From: Paenibacillus alba
Lineage (GTDB): Bacteria; Bacillota; Bacilli; Paenibacillales; NBRC-103111
Length of the DNA stretch: 33,364 nt
Assembly: GCF_013204855.1 (NCBI RefSeq)
Contig: NZ_JABMKZ010000060.1
Location: forward strand, 1-33,364
Direction of reading: 5' to 3'
In this document: piece by piece, positions 20,479 to 29,137 of the stretch
Layout of the letters: each line of letters starts with the position of its first letter
Numbering within the stretch: the first letter of the stretch is position 1
Program-made: the position numbers and the translations under genes
The notes under the pieces: model-generated
The model's input: the letters and a program-made list of their open reading frames with translations, nothing else
Databases searched by the model: none
What the model was told of the DNA's origin: nothing

Positions 20479-23181
20479 ATGGACGTCGTTTACCAATTTG
20501 AAGAAGTAGCAAGACTTCCCTTGCCCGGGGATAACTGCGCCGTTGCGATTCAGCAATTGAACTCCGGTACTGTCATTCAGTATGAAGGCCAATTCCTCGT
20601 CTTGGATTATACGGTTATGGAAGGCCATCGATTCGCGGTGAAAGCGATTGCTCCTGGCGAAGATCTGCTTTCGTGGCATTTGCCTTTCGGTGTTGCGATT
20701 AAGCCCATTCTGCCCGGTCACTATGTGATCAACAAAACGGTACGGGAAGCGCTCAGTGTGCGCCAGTTGACATTCGCGGTGCCGGCGGAGCCCAATTTTG
20801 CTGATCAAGTTTCTCCTTATATCCTTGACGAGGAGAACTTCCAGCCGGCTCAAGCATCGCCAGCTTATGAGGATACGCGTACATTCATGGGATATCGCCG
20901 CCATGCAGATCGCGGGGTTGGCACCAGGAACTACGTCGTACTGCTGGGTACCACCTCGCACACGGGGAGCTACGTGAATGAGCTTGCTTCTCGTCTGCAA
21001 GGCGAATGGAACAAGGATTCGAATATAGATGGTATCGTTCCTGTCGCTCACACGGAAGGCGGCACAGAGAAAGCGAATAATGTAGACTTGCTGCTGCGGA
21101 CGCTCGCAGGTTTCATGGTTAACCCGAACGCGGGAGCCGTATTGGTTGTCGATTATGGCAATGAATCGGTTACGAACAAGATGGTGGAGGCTTATGCACG
21201 TGAGCATAGCTATCCGATTGATGAAGTGCTGCATAAGTTCGTATCGCTCACAGGCAGCTTCGAAGAGGAGTTGGTTAAAGGTGAAGCGATCGTACGGGAT
21301 TGGCTGGAGGCGGTTAGCTCGATGCAGCGGACGCCTGAATCCATCAGCCACTTGCGAATCGGCTTGCAGTGCGGCGGTTCGGACGCATTTTCCGGAGTAT
21401 CCGCGAATCCGCTGCTTGGCTGGGTTTCGGAACAATTGGTGCGCTACGGCGGTGCGGCTAGTCTAGCTGAGACGGATGAGTTGATTGGTGCGGAGCCTTA
21501 TGTCCTGTCGAAAGTACGCAACGTGGAAACCGCGCGCAAATTTCTGGAACTTGTGAACCGATTTAAGGAGCGTACGTCCTGGCATGGCACCAGTGCGGAA
21601 GGAAACCCTTCAGGCGGCAACATGTATCGCGGTTTGTACAATATCTATCTCAAATCTATAGGCGCCGCAATGAAGAAAGATCCGACAACGAGGATCGACT
21701 ATGCAACGGAGTACGGGGAGCTCATGAAGTATGGCGGTTACTATTTCATGGATAGCCCTGGAAATGACCTGGAGAGCATCGCCGGACAAATAGCCGCAAG
21801 CTGCAACATGATCTTTTTTACAACAGGAAATGGTTCAATCACTAACTTTCCGTATGTACCTACGGTCAAGGTAGTCACAACAACTCGCCGCTTCCAATTG
21901 CTGTCCAACGATATGGATGTGAACGCGGGGCAGTATCTGGAAGGCAAGTCGATGGATGAGCTGGGCCAAGAGGTATTCGAGTTGGCGATCCAAATTGCCT
22001 CCGGTCAGCGGAGCGTCGGCGAGAAGGCGGGCCATGCCCAAGTACAAATTTGGCGCAACTGGCAGCAGAACGATGCGAGTCAGCTGGAGACGCTGCTTCA
22101 TACTCCTGTACCGACAGGAGCTCCGATCGCAATTGAAGATAATGCTGTAACGATGGCTAACTCGATCCAATTCTCCTTTACTCGGCAACGCAATCGGCAG
22201 TCCAGTGATCATATCGGCTTGATCGTGCCAACCAGTCTTTGTGCCGGACAGGTAGCGGGTATGATCACACGGCGCTTGAACGAGCAAGGAGCAGGGAAGC
22301 CTGAGCTCTCGCGCTTTGTCACCTTGGCGCACACGGAAGGATGCGGCACCTCGGGGGGGCCAGCTGAATCCCTGTTTTCCCGCACGTTGATCGGGTATAT
22401 TACGCATCCGATGGTGGAGCATTGCTTGCTGCTGGAACATGGCTGCGAGAAAACGCATAACGACTACATGCGCCATCAGATGGATGTGATGGGGGTCGAT
22501 GCGAGCCGTCTTGGTTATGCCAGCATCCAGCTCGATGGGGGAATTGCCAAGGTGAGCGAGAAGGTTGAGGCCTGGTTCGCCGATCAATTGACTGTCGCCG
22601 AACCTGCGGAGAAGGTGACGGTCGGTCTGGAAGGACTGCGCATCGGGATCGTAAGCGTTGGTGCCATGAACAAAAATGCCGGCGCACAGCTGGGGCTGCT
22701 AACCAGGATGATCGTCGGGGCCGGAGGCTTGGTCGTTGTTCCCGAGAACAGCGGATTGCTTGCCGAAGACGCATTCAGTCAGCCTTTATTTGGCTCGTCT
22801 CAAGTTCGGCCGTCCATTGCCTATGGGGAACACGTCCGCCAAAACGGCTTCCACATTATGGAGACTCCAACGACGCATGGCGTGGAGACGATTACAGGAC
22901 TCGCCGCCACGGGGGTGGAATTAATCATCGCGCTGCTCGGTGATCGTCCGATGCAAACGCATCCTTTCGTCCCCATGCTGCAAGTGACGTCGGAACAGGC
23001 TGTGGTGCATAACCATAAGCAAGATGTCGATTTGGTACTCGAGGGCAATCCGAGCTTCTGGGTGAATCAAATTCTCGAACGCAGTAAAGAAATTCTGGAA
23101 CATACGTATGTACCGAGTCTCTATCAGCAAGGTAATATCGGTTTTCAAATGACACGGGGGTTTTTGGGTGTGTCGTTATAA
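20479..23181 (+). CDS. Double-length UxaA/GarD-family dehydratase
   Basis: A 900-residue protein where typical UxaA/GarD sugar-acid dehydratases have about 500. An N-terminal SAF-like domain (1 to about 100) is followed by two consecutive dehydratase units. Unit 1 (about 140-540) has GVGTRNYVVLL, an altered HTEGG near 191 (family: H-x2-GCG), and an intact LQCGGSDAFSGVSANP near 297. Unit 2 (about 565-895) has SLCAG near 587, an intact HTEGCGTSGG near 618 and LEHGCEKTHND near 651. Its later part (LRIGIVSVGAMNKNAGAQLG) lacks the CGGSD block. Each unit thus lacks what the other keeps. In context it should dehydrate L-fuconate (or L-rhamnonate) to the 2-keto-3-deoxy acid, a step done elsewhere by an enolase-superfamily enzyme. 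AAAGGAG precedes ATG 20479. First gene of the operon. Confidence 0.85.
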   Translation: MDVVYQFEEVARLPLPGDNCAVAIQQLNSGTVIQYEGQFLVLDYTVMEGHRFAVKAIAPGEDLLSWHLPFGVAIKPILPGHYVINKTVREALSVRQLTFAVPAEPNFADQVSPYILDEENFQPAQASPAYEDTRTFMGYRRHADRGVGTRNYVVLLGTTSHTGSYVNELASRLQGEWNKDSNIDGIVPVAHTEGGTEKANNVDLLLRTLAGFMVNPNAGAVLVVDYGNESVTNKMVEAYAREHSYPIDEVLHKFVSLTGSFEEELVKGEAIVRDWLEAVSSMQRTPESISHLRIGLQCGGSDAFSGVSANPLLGWVSEQLVRYGGAASLAETDELIGAEPYVLSKVRNVETARKFLELVNRFKERTSWHGTSAEGNPSGGNMYRGLYNIYLKSIGAAMKKDPTTRIDYATEYGELMKYGGYYFMDSPGNDLESIAGQIAASCNMIFFTTGNGSITNFPYVPTVKVVTTTRRFQLLSNDMDVNAGQYLEGKSMDELGQEVFELAIQIASGQRSVGEKAGHAQVQIWRNWQQNDASQLETLLHTPVPTGAPIAIEDNAVTMANSIQFSFTRQRNRQSSDHIGLIVPTSLCAGQVAGMITRRLNEQGAGKPELSRFVTLAHTEGCGTSGGPAESLFSRTLIGYITHPMVEHCLLLEHGCEKTHNDYMRHQMDVMGVDASRLGYASIQLDGGIAKVSEKVEAWFADQLTVAEPAEKVTVGLEGLRIGIVSVGAMNKNAGAQLGLLTRMIVGAGGLVVVPENSGLLAEDAFSQPLFGSSQVRPSIAYGEHVRQNGFHIMETPTTHGVETITGLAATGVELIIALLGDRPMQTHPFVPMLQVTSEQAVVHNHKQDVDLVLEGNPSFWVNQILERSKEILEHTYVPSLYQQGNIGFQMTRGFLGVSL

Positions 23182-23213
23182 TACAGACAATATCAGAAAG
23201 CGAGGAACACGCC

Positions 23214-24179
23214 ATGACGAACGCATTATTATCCAAAAGACCGCTTGGCAGTACGGGCCTACTCATATCACCGCTATGTTTTGGAGCCGCTCCGCTTGGA
23301 GATATGCCGGAAACCTTTCAATACAGCACGTCGGAGGAACAAGCATTGGTAACGTTGCGGACCGCCTTCGAAAGCCCAATCAACTTTCTGGATACGGCTG
23401 CGGCTTATGGCGAAGGCGAGAGCGAACGGCGAATCGGTAAGGCCATTCATGCGAATGGTGGTCTTCCCGCAGGTTACGTGTTGGCCACCAAGGCCGACCG
23501 CGATCTTAAGACTGGCGACTTTAGCGGCGAACAGATTAAACGTTCCATCGAAGGAAGTCTTGAACGATTAGGACTTGATCGTCTGCAATACGTTTACATC
23601 CACGATCCTGAACATACCACCTTCGAAAATGTGATGGGATCTGGCGGACCGTTAGAAGTACTGCAAAAGTTTCAAGAGCAGGGGGTCATTGATCACATCG
23701 GCATATCCGGCGGACCGATCGATATGCTCATTCGTTATGTCGAAACGGGAGCGTTTAGTAGCGTTGAAACCCACAATCGATATACGCTGCTCAATCGGGC
23801 TGCCGAACCTTTGCTTGATGTCGCGAGTCGTATGGGCATTGCGGTTATTAACGCTGCTCCTTATGGCAGCGGCATATTAGCTAAAGGTCCGGAAGCATAC
23901 GCACGTTATGCCTATAGCGAAGCTCCGCCACTCTTATTGGAGAGAGCGCGTATGTTCGCCAAGGTTTGCTTGGAATACGATGTTCCGCTTGCCGCCGCCG
24001 CCCTTCAATTTTCGCTTCGCGACCCGCGAATCGCGAGTACGGTCGTCGGCATGAGTAAACCGGAACGGATAGCCCAAACGTTGGAACTCGCGAATTACCC
24101 GATTGCCTCTGAGCTATGGCCGGCGCTTGATGCCTTTGGCTATGATATGGAAGATCCCGAAGAGAAACGTTTTGCTTAG
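23214..24179 (+). CDS. Aldo/keto reductase, probable L-fucose (aldose) 1-dehydrogenase
   Basis: A 321-residue AKR with the catalytic tetrad visible: Asp and Tyr in NFLDTAAAYGEGESE near 57-64, Lys in LATKAD near 91, and His in YIHDPEH near 132. The C-terminal cofactor region is STVVGMSKPERI near 283. Its length and features such as GAAPLGDMP, YGEGESERRIG and the VINAAPYGSGIL strand recall L-fucose dehydrogenase/D-threo-aldose 1-dehydrogenase, which oxidise 6-deoxyhexoses to lactones. In the operon it would do the first step, sugar to 1,5-lactone. It starts 32 bases after the dehydratase stop with CGAGGAA upstream. L-rhamnose dehydrogenases of the comparable pathway are usually SDRs, which favours fucose, but specificity is inferred. 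Confidence 0.88.
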   Translation: MTNALLSKRPLGSTGLLISPLCFGAAPLGDMPETFQYSTSEEQALVTLRTAFESPINFLDTAAAYGEGESERRIGKAIHANGGLPAGYVLATKADRDLKTGDFSGEQIKRSIEGSLERLGLDRLQYVYIHDPEHTTFENVMGSGGPLEVLQKFQEQGVIDHIGISGGPIDMLIRYVETGAFSSVETHNRYTLLNRAAEPLLDVASRMGIAVINAAPYGSGILAKGPEAYARYAYSEAPPLLLERARMFAKVCLEYDVPLAAAALQFSLRDPRIASTVVGMSKPERIAQTLELANYPIASELWPALDAFGYDMEDPEEKRFA

Positions 24180-24220
24180 AGTACCGAGTGAGATAAGTTC
24201 AAACAAAGGAGCTTCCGCCC

Positions 24221-25066
24221 ATGATAATAGACGCCCATCAGCATTTCTGGAATTTGGAGAAGGTTGCTTACCCTTGGTTGGATCCGTCTTACGGATCGAT
24301 ATGCCGCAGCTTTGATGCGGATGAATTGGAACCACTGATTCGCAAGGCTGGTATTAACAAAACGGTCATCGTACAAGCTATGAACTCTTATGAGGATACC
24401 GAATATATGTTAAAGGTAGCCGCTGAAAGAGAATGGGTAGGCGCGGTTATTGGGTGGGTACCCTTGAATATTCCGGAAGTGGCAGATAAAAAGCTGCAGG
24501 CATATGCCGCCAATTCTTACTTCAAAGGGGTTCGCCATCTGATTCACGAAGAGAAGGATCCAGATTGGGTCATCCGTGATTCGGTGATTGAGGGACTCAA
24601 GATTCTCTCATCTTTCGGCTTGACCTTCGATATCGTAGGCGTGTTCCCGAATCATTTGAAACATGTCCCTTATTTGGCTGAGCAAATACCCGATCTTAGA
24701 ATGGTCATAGACCACTTCGCCAAACCACCGATCAAGGAAAAGCAAATGGGAGCATGGGCCGAACAATTTGCTGCTGCGGCTCAGTACCCGAACGTGTATG
24801 CCAAGGTATCTGGATTGAATACGGCAGCAGATTGGCATACTTGGAACTCAGATGATTTGAGACCCTATATCGACTACGCGTTAACGCATTTTGGGGCGGA
24901 TCGCCTTATGTTTGGAAGCGATTGGCCAGTAGCCAACTTGGCGGGGGACTTTGAGAAAGTCTGGGAGCAAACCAATCAGGCAATTTCCGATTATTCGGAA
25001 CATGAAAGAGCTGCCATACTAGGCGGATCAGCTTCAAAATTTTATGGTATTCAAGCTGAATCATAG
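24221..25066 (+). CDS. Amidohydrolase-2 family lactonase, L-fucono/rhamnono-lactonase-like
   Basis: A 281-residue TIM-barrel metal hydrolase. It has IIDAHQHFWNLEKVAYPWL at the start (metal-binding H-x-H), FKGVRHLIHEEKDPDW near 103, LTFDIVGVFPNHL near 136, MVIDHFAKPPI near 163, AKVSGL near 193 and LMFGSDWPVANL near 229 (metal-binding Asp). The HQHFW start and FGSDWPV end are characteristic of the lactonases that open aldonolactones in L-fucose, L-rhamnose and related routes. Here it would convert the lactone from the aldo/keto reductase to the aldonate. AAGGAG is 10 bases before ATG 24221. It lies 41 bases after the preceding gene and 12 before the next. Confidence 0.9.
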   Translation: MIIDAHQHFWNLEKVAYPWLDPSYGSICRSFDADELEPLIRKAGINKTVIVQAMNSYEDTEYMLKVAAEREWVGAVIGWVPLNIPEVADKKLQAYAANSYFKGVRHLIHEEKDPDWVIRDSVIEGLKILSSFGLTFDIVGVFPNHLKHVPYLAEQIPDLRMVIDHFAKPPIKEKQMGAWAEQFAAAAQYPNVYAKVSGLNTAADWHTWNSDDLRPYIDYALTHFGADRLMFGSDWPVANLAGDFEKVWEQTNQAISDYSEHERAAILGGSASKFYGIQAES

Positions 25067-25078
25067 AGGAGTGGAAGT

Positions 25079-25852
25079 ATGCGATTACAAGATAGGGTAG
25101 CTTTAATCACCGGAGCTGGATCAGGTATCGGGAAAAGCACGGCTTTGCTTTTTGCACAAGAAGGCGCGACAGTTATCGTGAACGACTTAGATGAAATCAA
25201 GGGCAAAGAAACCGTGAGCGAAATTAAGGACAAGGGTGGCGAAGCGCTATTTCTCCACGCGGATGTAACAAATTCTGAGCACGTCAAGACGATGGTGGAA
25301 GCGGCTATTGCTGAATTTGGTCGCATCGACGTTCTGTTTAACAATGCCGGAATCAGTGGCGTCGGAGCTGTGCATGAAATTGAACCGGAAGCTTGGGACC
25401 GGATTATGAGCATTAACGTAAAAGGCGTGTTCCTGCCCTCGAAATATGTATTGCCCTACATGATGGAGCGTAAAACAGGTTCGATTATCAACATGTCGTC
25501 GTGCGTAGCGGAAATTGGACTTGCGCGCAGAGTTTCTTATGCTGCAACGAAGGGAGCCGTACTCGCCTTAACCAAATCGATGCAGGTTGATTATGCAGCC
25601 TACAACATCCGGGTGAATGCCCTTCTGCCGGGTACGATCTTTACACCGTTCGTAGAGAACTATTTGAAGACTTCCTATGATGATCCTACAGCTGCCATCG
25701 AATCCTTAAAACAACGCCAGCTCAGCGGTGAACTGGGCAAGTCAGAGGATGTTGCTAAGGCGGCATTGTTCTTGGCATCTGATGATTCCAAGTTTATGAT
25801 GGGTTCTCCGCTCTATATTGACGGTGGTGTTGTTTTCGGTAAGAACGCCTAA
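25079..25852 (+). CDS. SDR, probable 2-keto-3-deoxy-L-fuconate 4-dehydrogenase
   Basis: A 257-residue classical short-chain dehydrogenase with the cofactor motif TGAGSGIG at 11-18, NNAG near 88, catalytic Ser in NMSSC near 140, and Tyr/Lys in YAATKGA near 153-157. NALLPGTIFTPFVENYLK near 178 replaces the more usual RPG-x-x-x-T-P, a feature I associate with L-2-keto-3-deoxyfuconate and related 3-deoxy-keto acid dehydrogenases. The Asp after the second strand (VNDLDE) favours NAD over NADP. In the operon it would oxidise C4 of the 2-keto-3-deoxy acid to the 2,4-diketo acid. GAGGAG is 9 bases before ATG 25079. Confidence 0.88.
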   Translation: MRLQDRVALITGAGSGIGKSTALLFAQEGATVIVNDLDEIKGKETVSEIKDKGGEALFLHADVTNSEHVKTMVEAAIAEFGRIDVLFNNAGISGVGAVHEIEPEAWDRIMSINVKGVFLPSKYVLPYMMERKTGSIINMSSCVAEIGLARRVSYAATKGAVLALTKSMQVDYAAYNIRVNALLPGTIFTPFVENYLKTSYDDPTAAIESLKQRQLSGELGKSEDVAKAALFLASDDSKFMMGSPLYIDGGVVFGKNA

Positions 25853-25882
25853 CAATAGCTAGATGGAGGAGAATATTTACGA

Positions 25883-26797
25883 ATGAAACTACTGACATTT
25901 AACGACAACGGCCAATTTAAGCTTGGTATTAAAACGGAAAAGGGCATTTTGGATGTCGCCGCAGCAATCGAAGGAATGGCTACGGAACAAATGAGTAGCT
26001 TGTCAACCACGCTACATGCTGTCATAGAAGGCGGAATGGCGGCGGTTGCGCAGTTGCAGCGTCTTGTGAACCTCGTGCTGGAAGCAGGCTCAAAGGGAGA
26101 AGCTTATTTGCTGGATGAGACTCACATTCAATATGGACCCTGTGTGACGAACCCAAGCAAAATTATTTGTGTAGGGCTTAACTATCGCAAGCATGCTGAA
26201 GAAACCAATGCGCCGATTCCGGAGTATCCGATTCTTTTTAATAAATTTTCGAACACGTTAACTGGACATGGCGCTGAAGTTCCACTGCCGGAGAAAGTGT
26301 CGTCGCAGGTTGATTACGAAGCAGAGCTTGTGATTGTGATGGGTAAAAAAGCTAAATATGTGGAGAAGGAGCATGCATTAGATCACGTATTCGGCTATTG
26401 CAATGTGAATGACTTGTCCGCTCGAGATTTGCAAATGAGAACGCAGCAATGGCTGCTTGGTAAATCATGCGATAGCTTCAGCCCGTTAGGACCATTCCTT
26501 GTTACCGCAGATGAAGTAGGAGATCCGAACAATCTGGATATTCGCTGCATCGTCAACGGCGAGGTTAGACAGCATTCCCATACATCCGATATGATTTTTC
26601 ATTGCAACGAGATTGTCAGCTACATTTCGCAACATATGACCTTGCTTCCAGGTGATATTATCCTAACAGGAACCCCTGCCGGCGTTGTTTTGGGTTATCC
26701 AAAGGAGAAGCAGATCTATTTAAAACCGGGCGATGTTGTAACCATAGAGATTGAAAAATTGGGTTCGTTAACCAATACGATGGTTGCCGAGAAATAG
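25883..26797 (+). CDS. FAH-family hydrolase, probable 2,4-diketo-3-deoxy-L-fuconate hydrolase
   Basis: A 304-residue fumarylacetoacetate-hydrolase-fold enzyme. It has KIICVGLNYRKHAEET near 93, then metal-binding VDYEAELVIVMGKKAK near 147-162 with the E-x-E pair, FGYCNVNDLSARDLQMR near 172 (Asp ligand), KSCDSFSPLGP near 196, and LLPGDIILTGTPAGVVLG near 256. Members in 6-deoxysugar operons cleave the 2,4-diketo-3-deoxy acid to pyruvate and L-lactate; that chemistry fits the genes around it. GGAGGAG lies 9 bases before ATG 25883. It is the last gene before a strong terminator, and the lactate it would release is the substrate of the next operon, lutABC. Confidence 0.9.
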   Translation: MKLLTFNDNGQFKLGIKTEKGILDVAAAIEGMATEQMSSLSTTLHAVIEGGMAAVAQLQRLVNLVLEAGSKGEAYLLDETHIQYGPCVTNPSKIICVGLNYRKHAEETNAPIPEYPILFNKFSNTLTGHGAEVPLPEKVSSQVDYEAELVIVMGKKAKYVEKEHALDHVFGYCNVNDLSARDLQMRTQQWLLGKSCDSFSPLGPFLVTADEVGDPNNLDIRCIVNGEVRQHSHTSDMIFHCNEIVSYISQHMTLLPGDIILTGTPAGVVLGYPKEKQIYLKPGDVVTIEIEKLGSLTNTMVAEK

Positions 26798-26810
26798 TAG
26801 AATAAATAGT

Positions 26811-26838
26811 AAGAACCTCGATCGTTGAGGTTCTTTTA
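26811..26838 (+). terminator. Intrinsic terminator ending the sugar operon
   Basis: AAGAACCTC (26811-26819) and GAGGTTCTT (26827-26835) form a perfect 9-bp stem with a 7-base loop, followed by a short T-rich run. It separates the sugar operon from lutABC, which must then use its own promoter in 26839-26894, or readthrough. Confidence 0.8.
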
Positions 26839-26894
26839 CTTTACATATCTGACAATCTGATAAAGATATAGGTCATAAAGATGAGAGGTGAACC

Positions 26895-27623
26895 ATGAAA
26901 GTATCATTATTTATTACTTGTCTTAGCGATGCGATGTATCCCCGAGTAGGAGAAGCGATGGTGCGGCTTTTAGCCAACTATGGGATTCAGTTGGAGTTTC
27001 CAAGCGTTCAAACTTGCTGCGGTCAACCAGCTTATAATAGCGGATATTGGGATGAAGCACGTATAACGGCCAGAACAATTCTCAAAGCATTTGAAGATAG
27101 CGATTTTGTTATCTCTCCTTCGGGTTCATGCACCTATATGATTCATCACTATTCGAATCTCTTTCAAGATGATCCTGTTAACTTGGAGAAAGCGGTAGAG
27201 CTTCAGAGAAAAACTTACGAGTTTACTCAGTTCCTTGTGCAGGTGTTGGGGGTTACTGATCTGGGTGCGATGTTTCCTCATAAAGTCACCTATCATCCAT
27301 CATGCCACGGAAGCAGGCTTCTTGGTGTCAAAGATGAGCCGTTGGAATTACTGAAAAACGTCCAAGGTTTACAATTTGTTCCGCTTCCTTTTGCTGAAGA
27401 TTGCTGCGGGTTCGGCGGGACTTTTGCTGTCAAGATGGCAGACATTTCAGGAGCTATGGTCTCAGAGAAAGTGAATCATGTAAAAGAAACGGAAGCGGAA
27501 GTTCTCGTCGGTCTCGATATGGCATGCTTAATGAATATCGCTGGCAACCTGCGCTTTCGAAACGAACCCGTCAAAGTGATGCATTTGGCAGAGCTGCTGT
27601 ATGAAGGAGTGAATCGGGCTTGA
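26895..27623 (+). CDS. lutA: L-lactate utilisation protein LutA
   Basis: A 242-residue protein of the CCG-domain family (B. subtilis LutA is 238). Two cysteine-rich repeats are visible: TCCGQPAYNSGYW near 41, with upstream CLSDAMYP near 9 and SGSCTYM near 78; and YHPSCHGSRLLG near 134, with DCCGFGGTF near 173. These bind iron-sulfur or act in electron transfer, as in the glycolate oxidase GlpC/GlcF C-terminal type. With LutB and LutC it oxidises L-lactate to pyruvate. GAGAGGTGAA precedes ATG 26895. Its stop overlaps the lutB start (TTGA), so the genes are coupled. Placement next to a pathway expected to make L-lactate gives it a clear local role. Confidence 0.95.
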   Translation: MKVSLFITCLSDAMYPRVGEAMVRLLANYGIQLEFPSVQTCCGQPAYNSGYWDEARITARTILKAFEDSDFVISPSGSCTYMIHHYSNLFQDDPVNLEKAVELQRKTYEFTQFLVQVLGVTDLGAMFPHKVTYHPSCHGSRLLGVKDEPLELLKNVQGLQFVPLPFAEDCCGFGGTFAVKMADISGAMVSEKVNHVKETEAEVLVGLDMACLMNIAGNLRFRNEPVKVMHLAELLYEGVNRA

Positions 27624-29137
27624 GTACTACTAATTCTGCTGCTTCAAGCGTTAAAGAACGTGCTGATCTGGCGCTTAACGATGAGTTTTTGCGCAATGCC
27701 GTGCGCTTCACGACTGAGCGGCTGCGCGGAGGTAAGAAGAAAGCTGCTGAAGAACATGGCAATTGGGATGAGTGGAGAGAGAGAGGTCGACAAATTCGGC
27801 TGCATACGATTGCTCATCTGGATTATTATTTGAATTTGTTTGCGGATAACGCTCGTGCTAATGGAGTTCATGTCCATTTCGCTGATACATCGGCTGATGC
27901 GGTGAAAATTGCTCTGGCGATTGCGGAACGTAAATCTGCAAAGTCGGTTGTAAAATCAAAGTCAATGGTAACTGAAGAGCTTCATCTAAATCACGCGCTT
28001 GAATCTATCGGGATAGAAGCTATCGAGTCAGATCTAGGTGAGTATATCATTCAACTCGCGGGAGAAACGCCTTCCCATATTATCATTCCGGCTATTCATA
28101 AGAACAGATATCAAATTGCGGATTTGCTCTCCAAAGAAGCGGGAGAGACGCTGCCGCCGGATACTTCGATTCTAGCAGGTTTTGTTCGTAAGAAGCTGAG
28201 GGAGAAGTTTCTTGAAACCGAAATTGGGATGACAGGCTGCAACTTCGCGATTGCCGAGACCGGATCCATGGTGCTGTTCGAGAATGAAGGTAACGCCCGG
28301 ATGGTAACTACGGTTCCTAAGACGCAAATTACGCTAATGGGTATGGAGCGTATTATTCCTTCCTGGACTGATTTGGAAGTCATGGCAACGCTTCTGCCGC
28401 GTTCGGCAACAGGTCAGAAGCTGACGGTGTACATGTCAGGGATTACAGGTCCACGAAGAGAACATGATGCTGATGGGCCTGAGGAAATGCACATCATTAT
28501 CGTCGATAACGGACGTTCTTTGCAGCTGGGAGATCCCGAATTTCAGGAATTGCTGAACTGTATCCGCTGCGGCGCGTGCTTGAACGCTTGTCCGGTGTAC
28601 CGTCATATCGGGGGCCATGCATACGGGGGCACGTACAGCGGCCCGATCGGCGCCGTATTGACTCCTGCGTTAAAGAAAAACGTGGCCGAGTGGGACGATA
28701 TTGCGAATGCCTCCAGCTTATGCGGGGCTTGCTACGAAGCGTGCCCCGTCAAAATCCCTCTGCACGATATGCTTGTTTCTTTACGGCGCCGTAAAGTGGA
28801 GAGCGGTCATGGCAACAAGCTTGAAGCGGTTGGCATGAAAGGCTTCTCGGCGGTTATGGGCAATTCGTCCCGTTTCAAAGGTGTGCTGAAGCTCGGTAAG
28901 ATTGGTCAAAAACTTGTCGTCCGTAACGGAGAGATCCGTACGAAGCTGGGTCCGCTCAAAGGCTGGAATTCGTATCGGGTAACGCCTAGTTTGCCTAAGA
29001 AATCGTTCCGTGAGGGGTGGGGGACATTGGAAGCGGAACTGCGCCAAGGGCTGAAGGAGCTGGATCCGCAAGTGCGCCAACGAATGGAAGCCATTGTCAA
29101 GGAAAGAAAAACCGGAGGAGGGCATGAACATGGCTGA
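27620..29137 (+). CDS. lutB: L-lactate utilisation iron-sulfur protein LutB
   Basis: A 505-residue protein; B. subtilis LutB is about 475. The N-terminal LUD domain (about 60-300) includes TGCNFAIAETGSMVLFENEGN near 205-225. Two [4Fe-4S] ferredoxin motifs follow: CIRCGACLNACPVY near 315 and CGACYEACPVKIP near 366, followed by a DUF3390-type C-terminal tail. Start is TTG 27620 overlapping the lutA stop, with AAGGAG 10 bases upstream. The C-terminal end overlaps the lutC start by eight bases. It forms the electron-transfer core of the LutABC L-lactate oxidation complex. Confidence 0.95.
   Translation: MSTTNSAASSVKERADLALNDEFLRNAVRFTTERLRGGKKKAAEEHGNWDEWRERGRQIRLHTIAHLDYYLNLFADNARANGVHVHFADTSADAVKIALAIAERKSAKSVVKSKSMVTEELHLNHALESIGIEAIESDLGEYIIQLAGETPSHIIIPAIHKNRYQIADLLSKEAGETLPPDTSILAGFVRKKLREKFLETEIGMTGCNFAIAETGSMVLFENEGNARMVTTVPKTQITLMGMERIIPSWTDLEVMATLLPRSATGQKLTVYMSGITGPRREHDADGPEEMHIIIVDNGRSLQLGDPEFQELLNCIRCGACLNACPVYRHIGGHAYGGTYSGPIGAVLTPALKKNVAEWDDIANASSLCGACYEACPVKIPLHDMLVSLRRRKVESGHGNKLEAVGMKGFSAVMGNSSRFKGVLKLGKIGQKLVVRNGEIRTKLGPLKGWNSYRVTPSLPKKSFREGWGTLEAELRQGLKELDPQVRQRMEAIVKERKTGGGHEHG

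Noticed and set aside
20476..21435. 319-codon open frame antisense to the UxaA-type gene
   Set aside because: A shadow of the strong coding frame on the plus strand; long antisense frames are common opposite GC-rich genes. No ribosome site or motif. The same applies to 21835-22587.
26836..26894. A LutR operator or defined sigma-A promoter before lutA
   Set aside because: TTTACA, CTGACA and TAAAGAT pieces occur but no pair has convincing spacing, and I could not match a LutR site with confidence.
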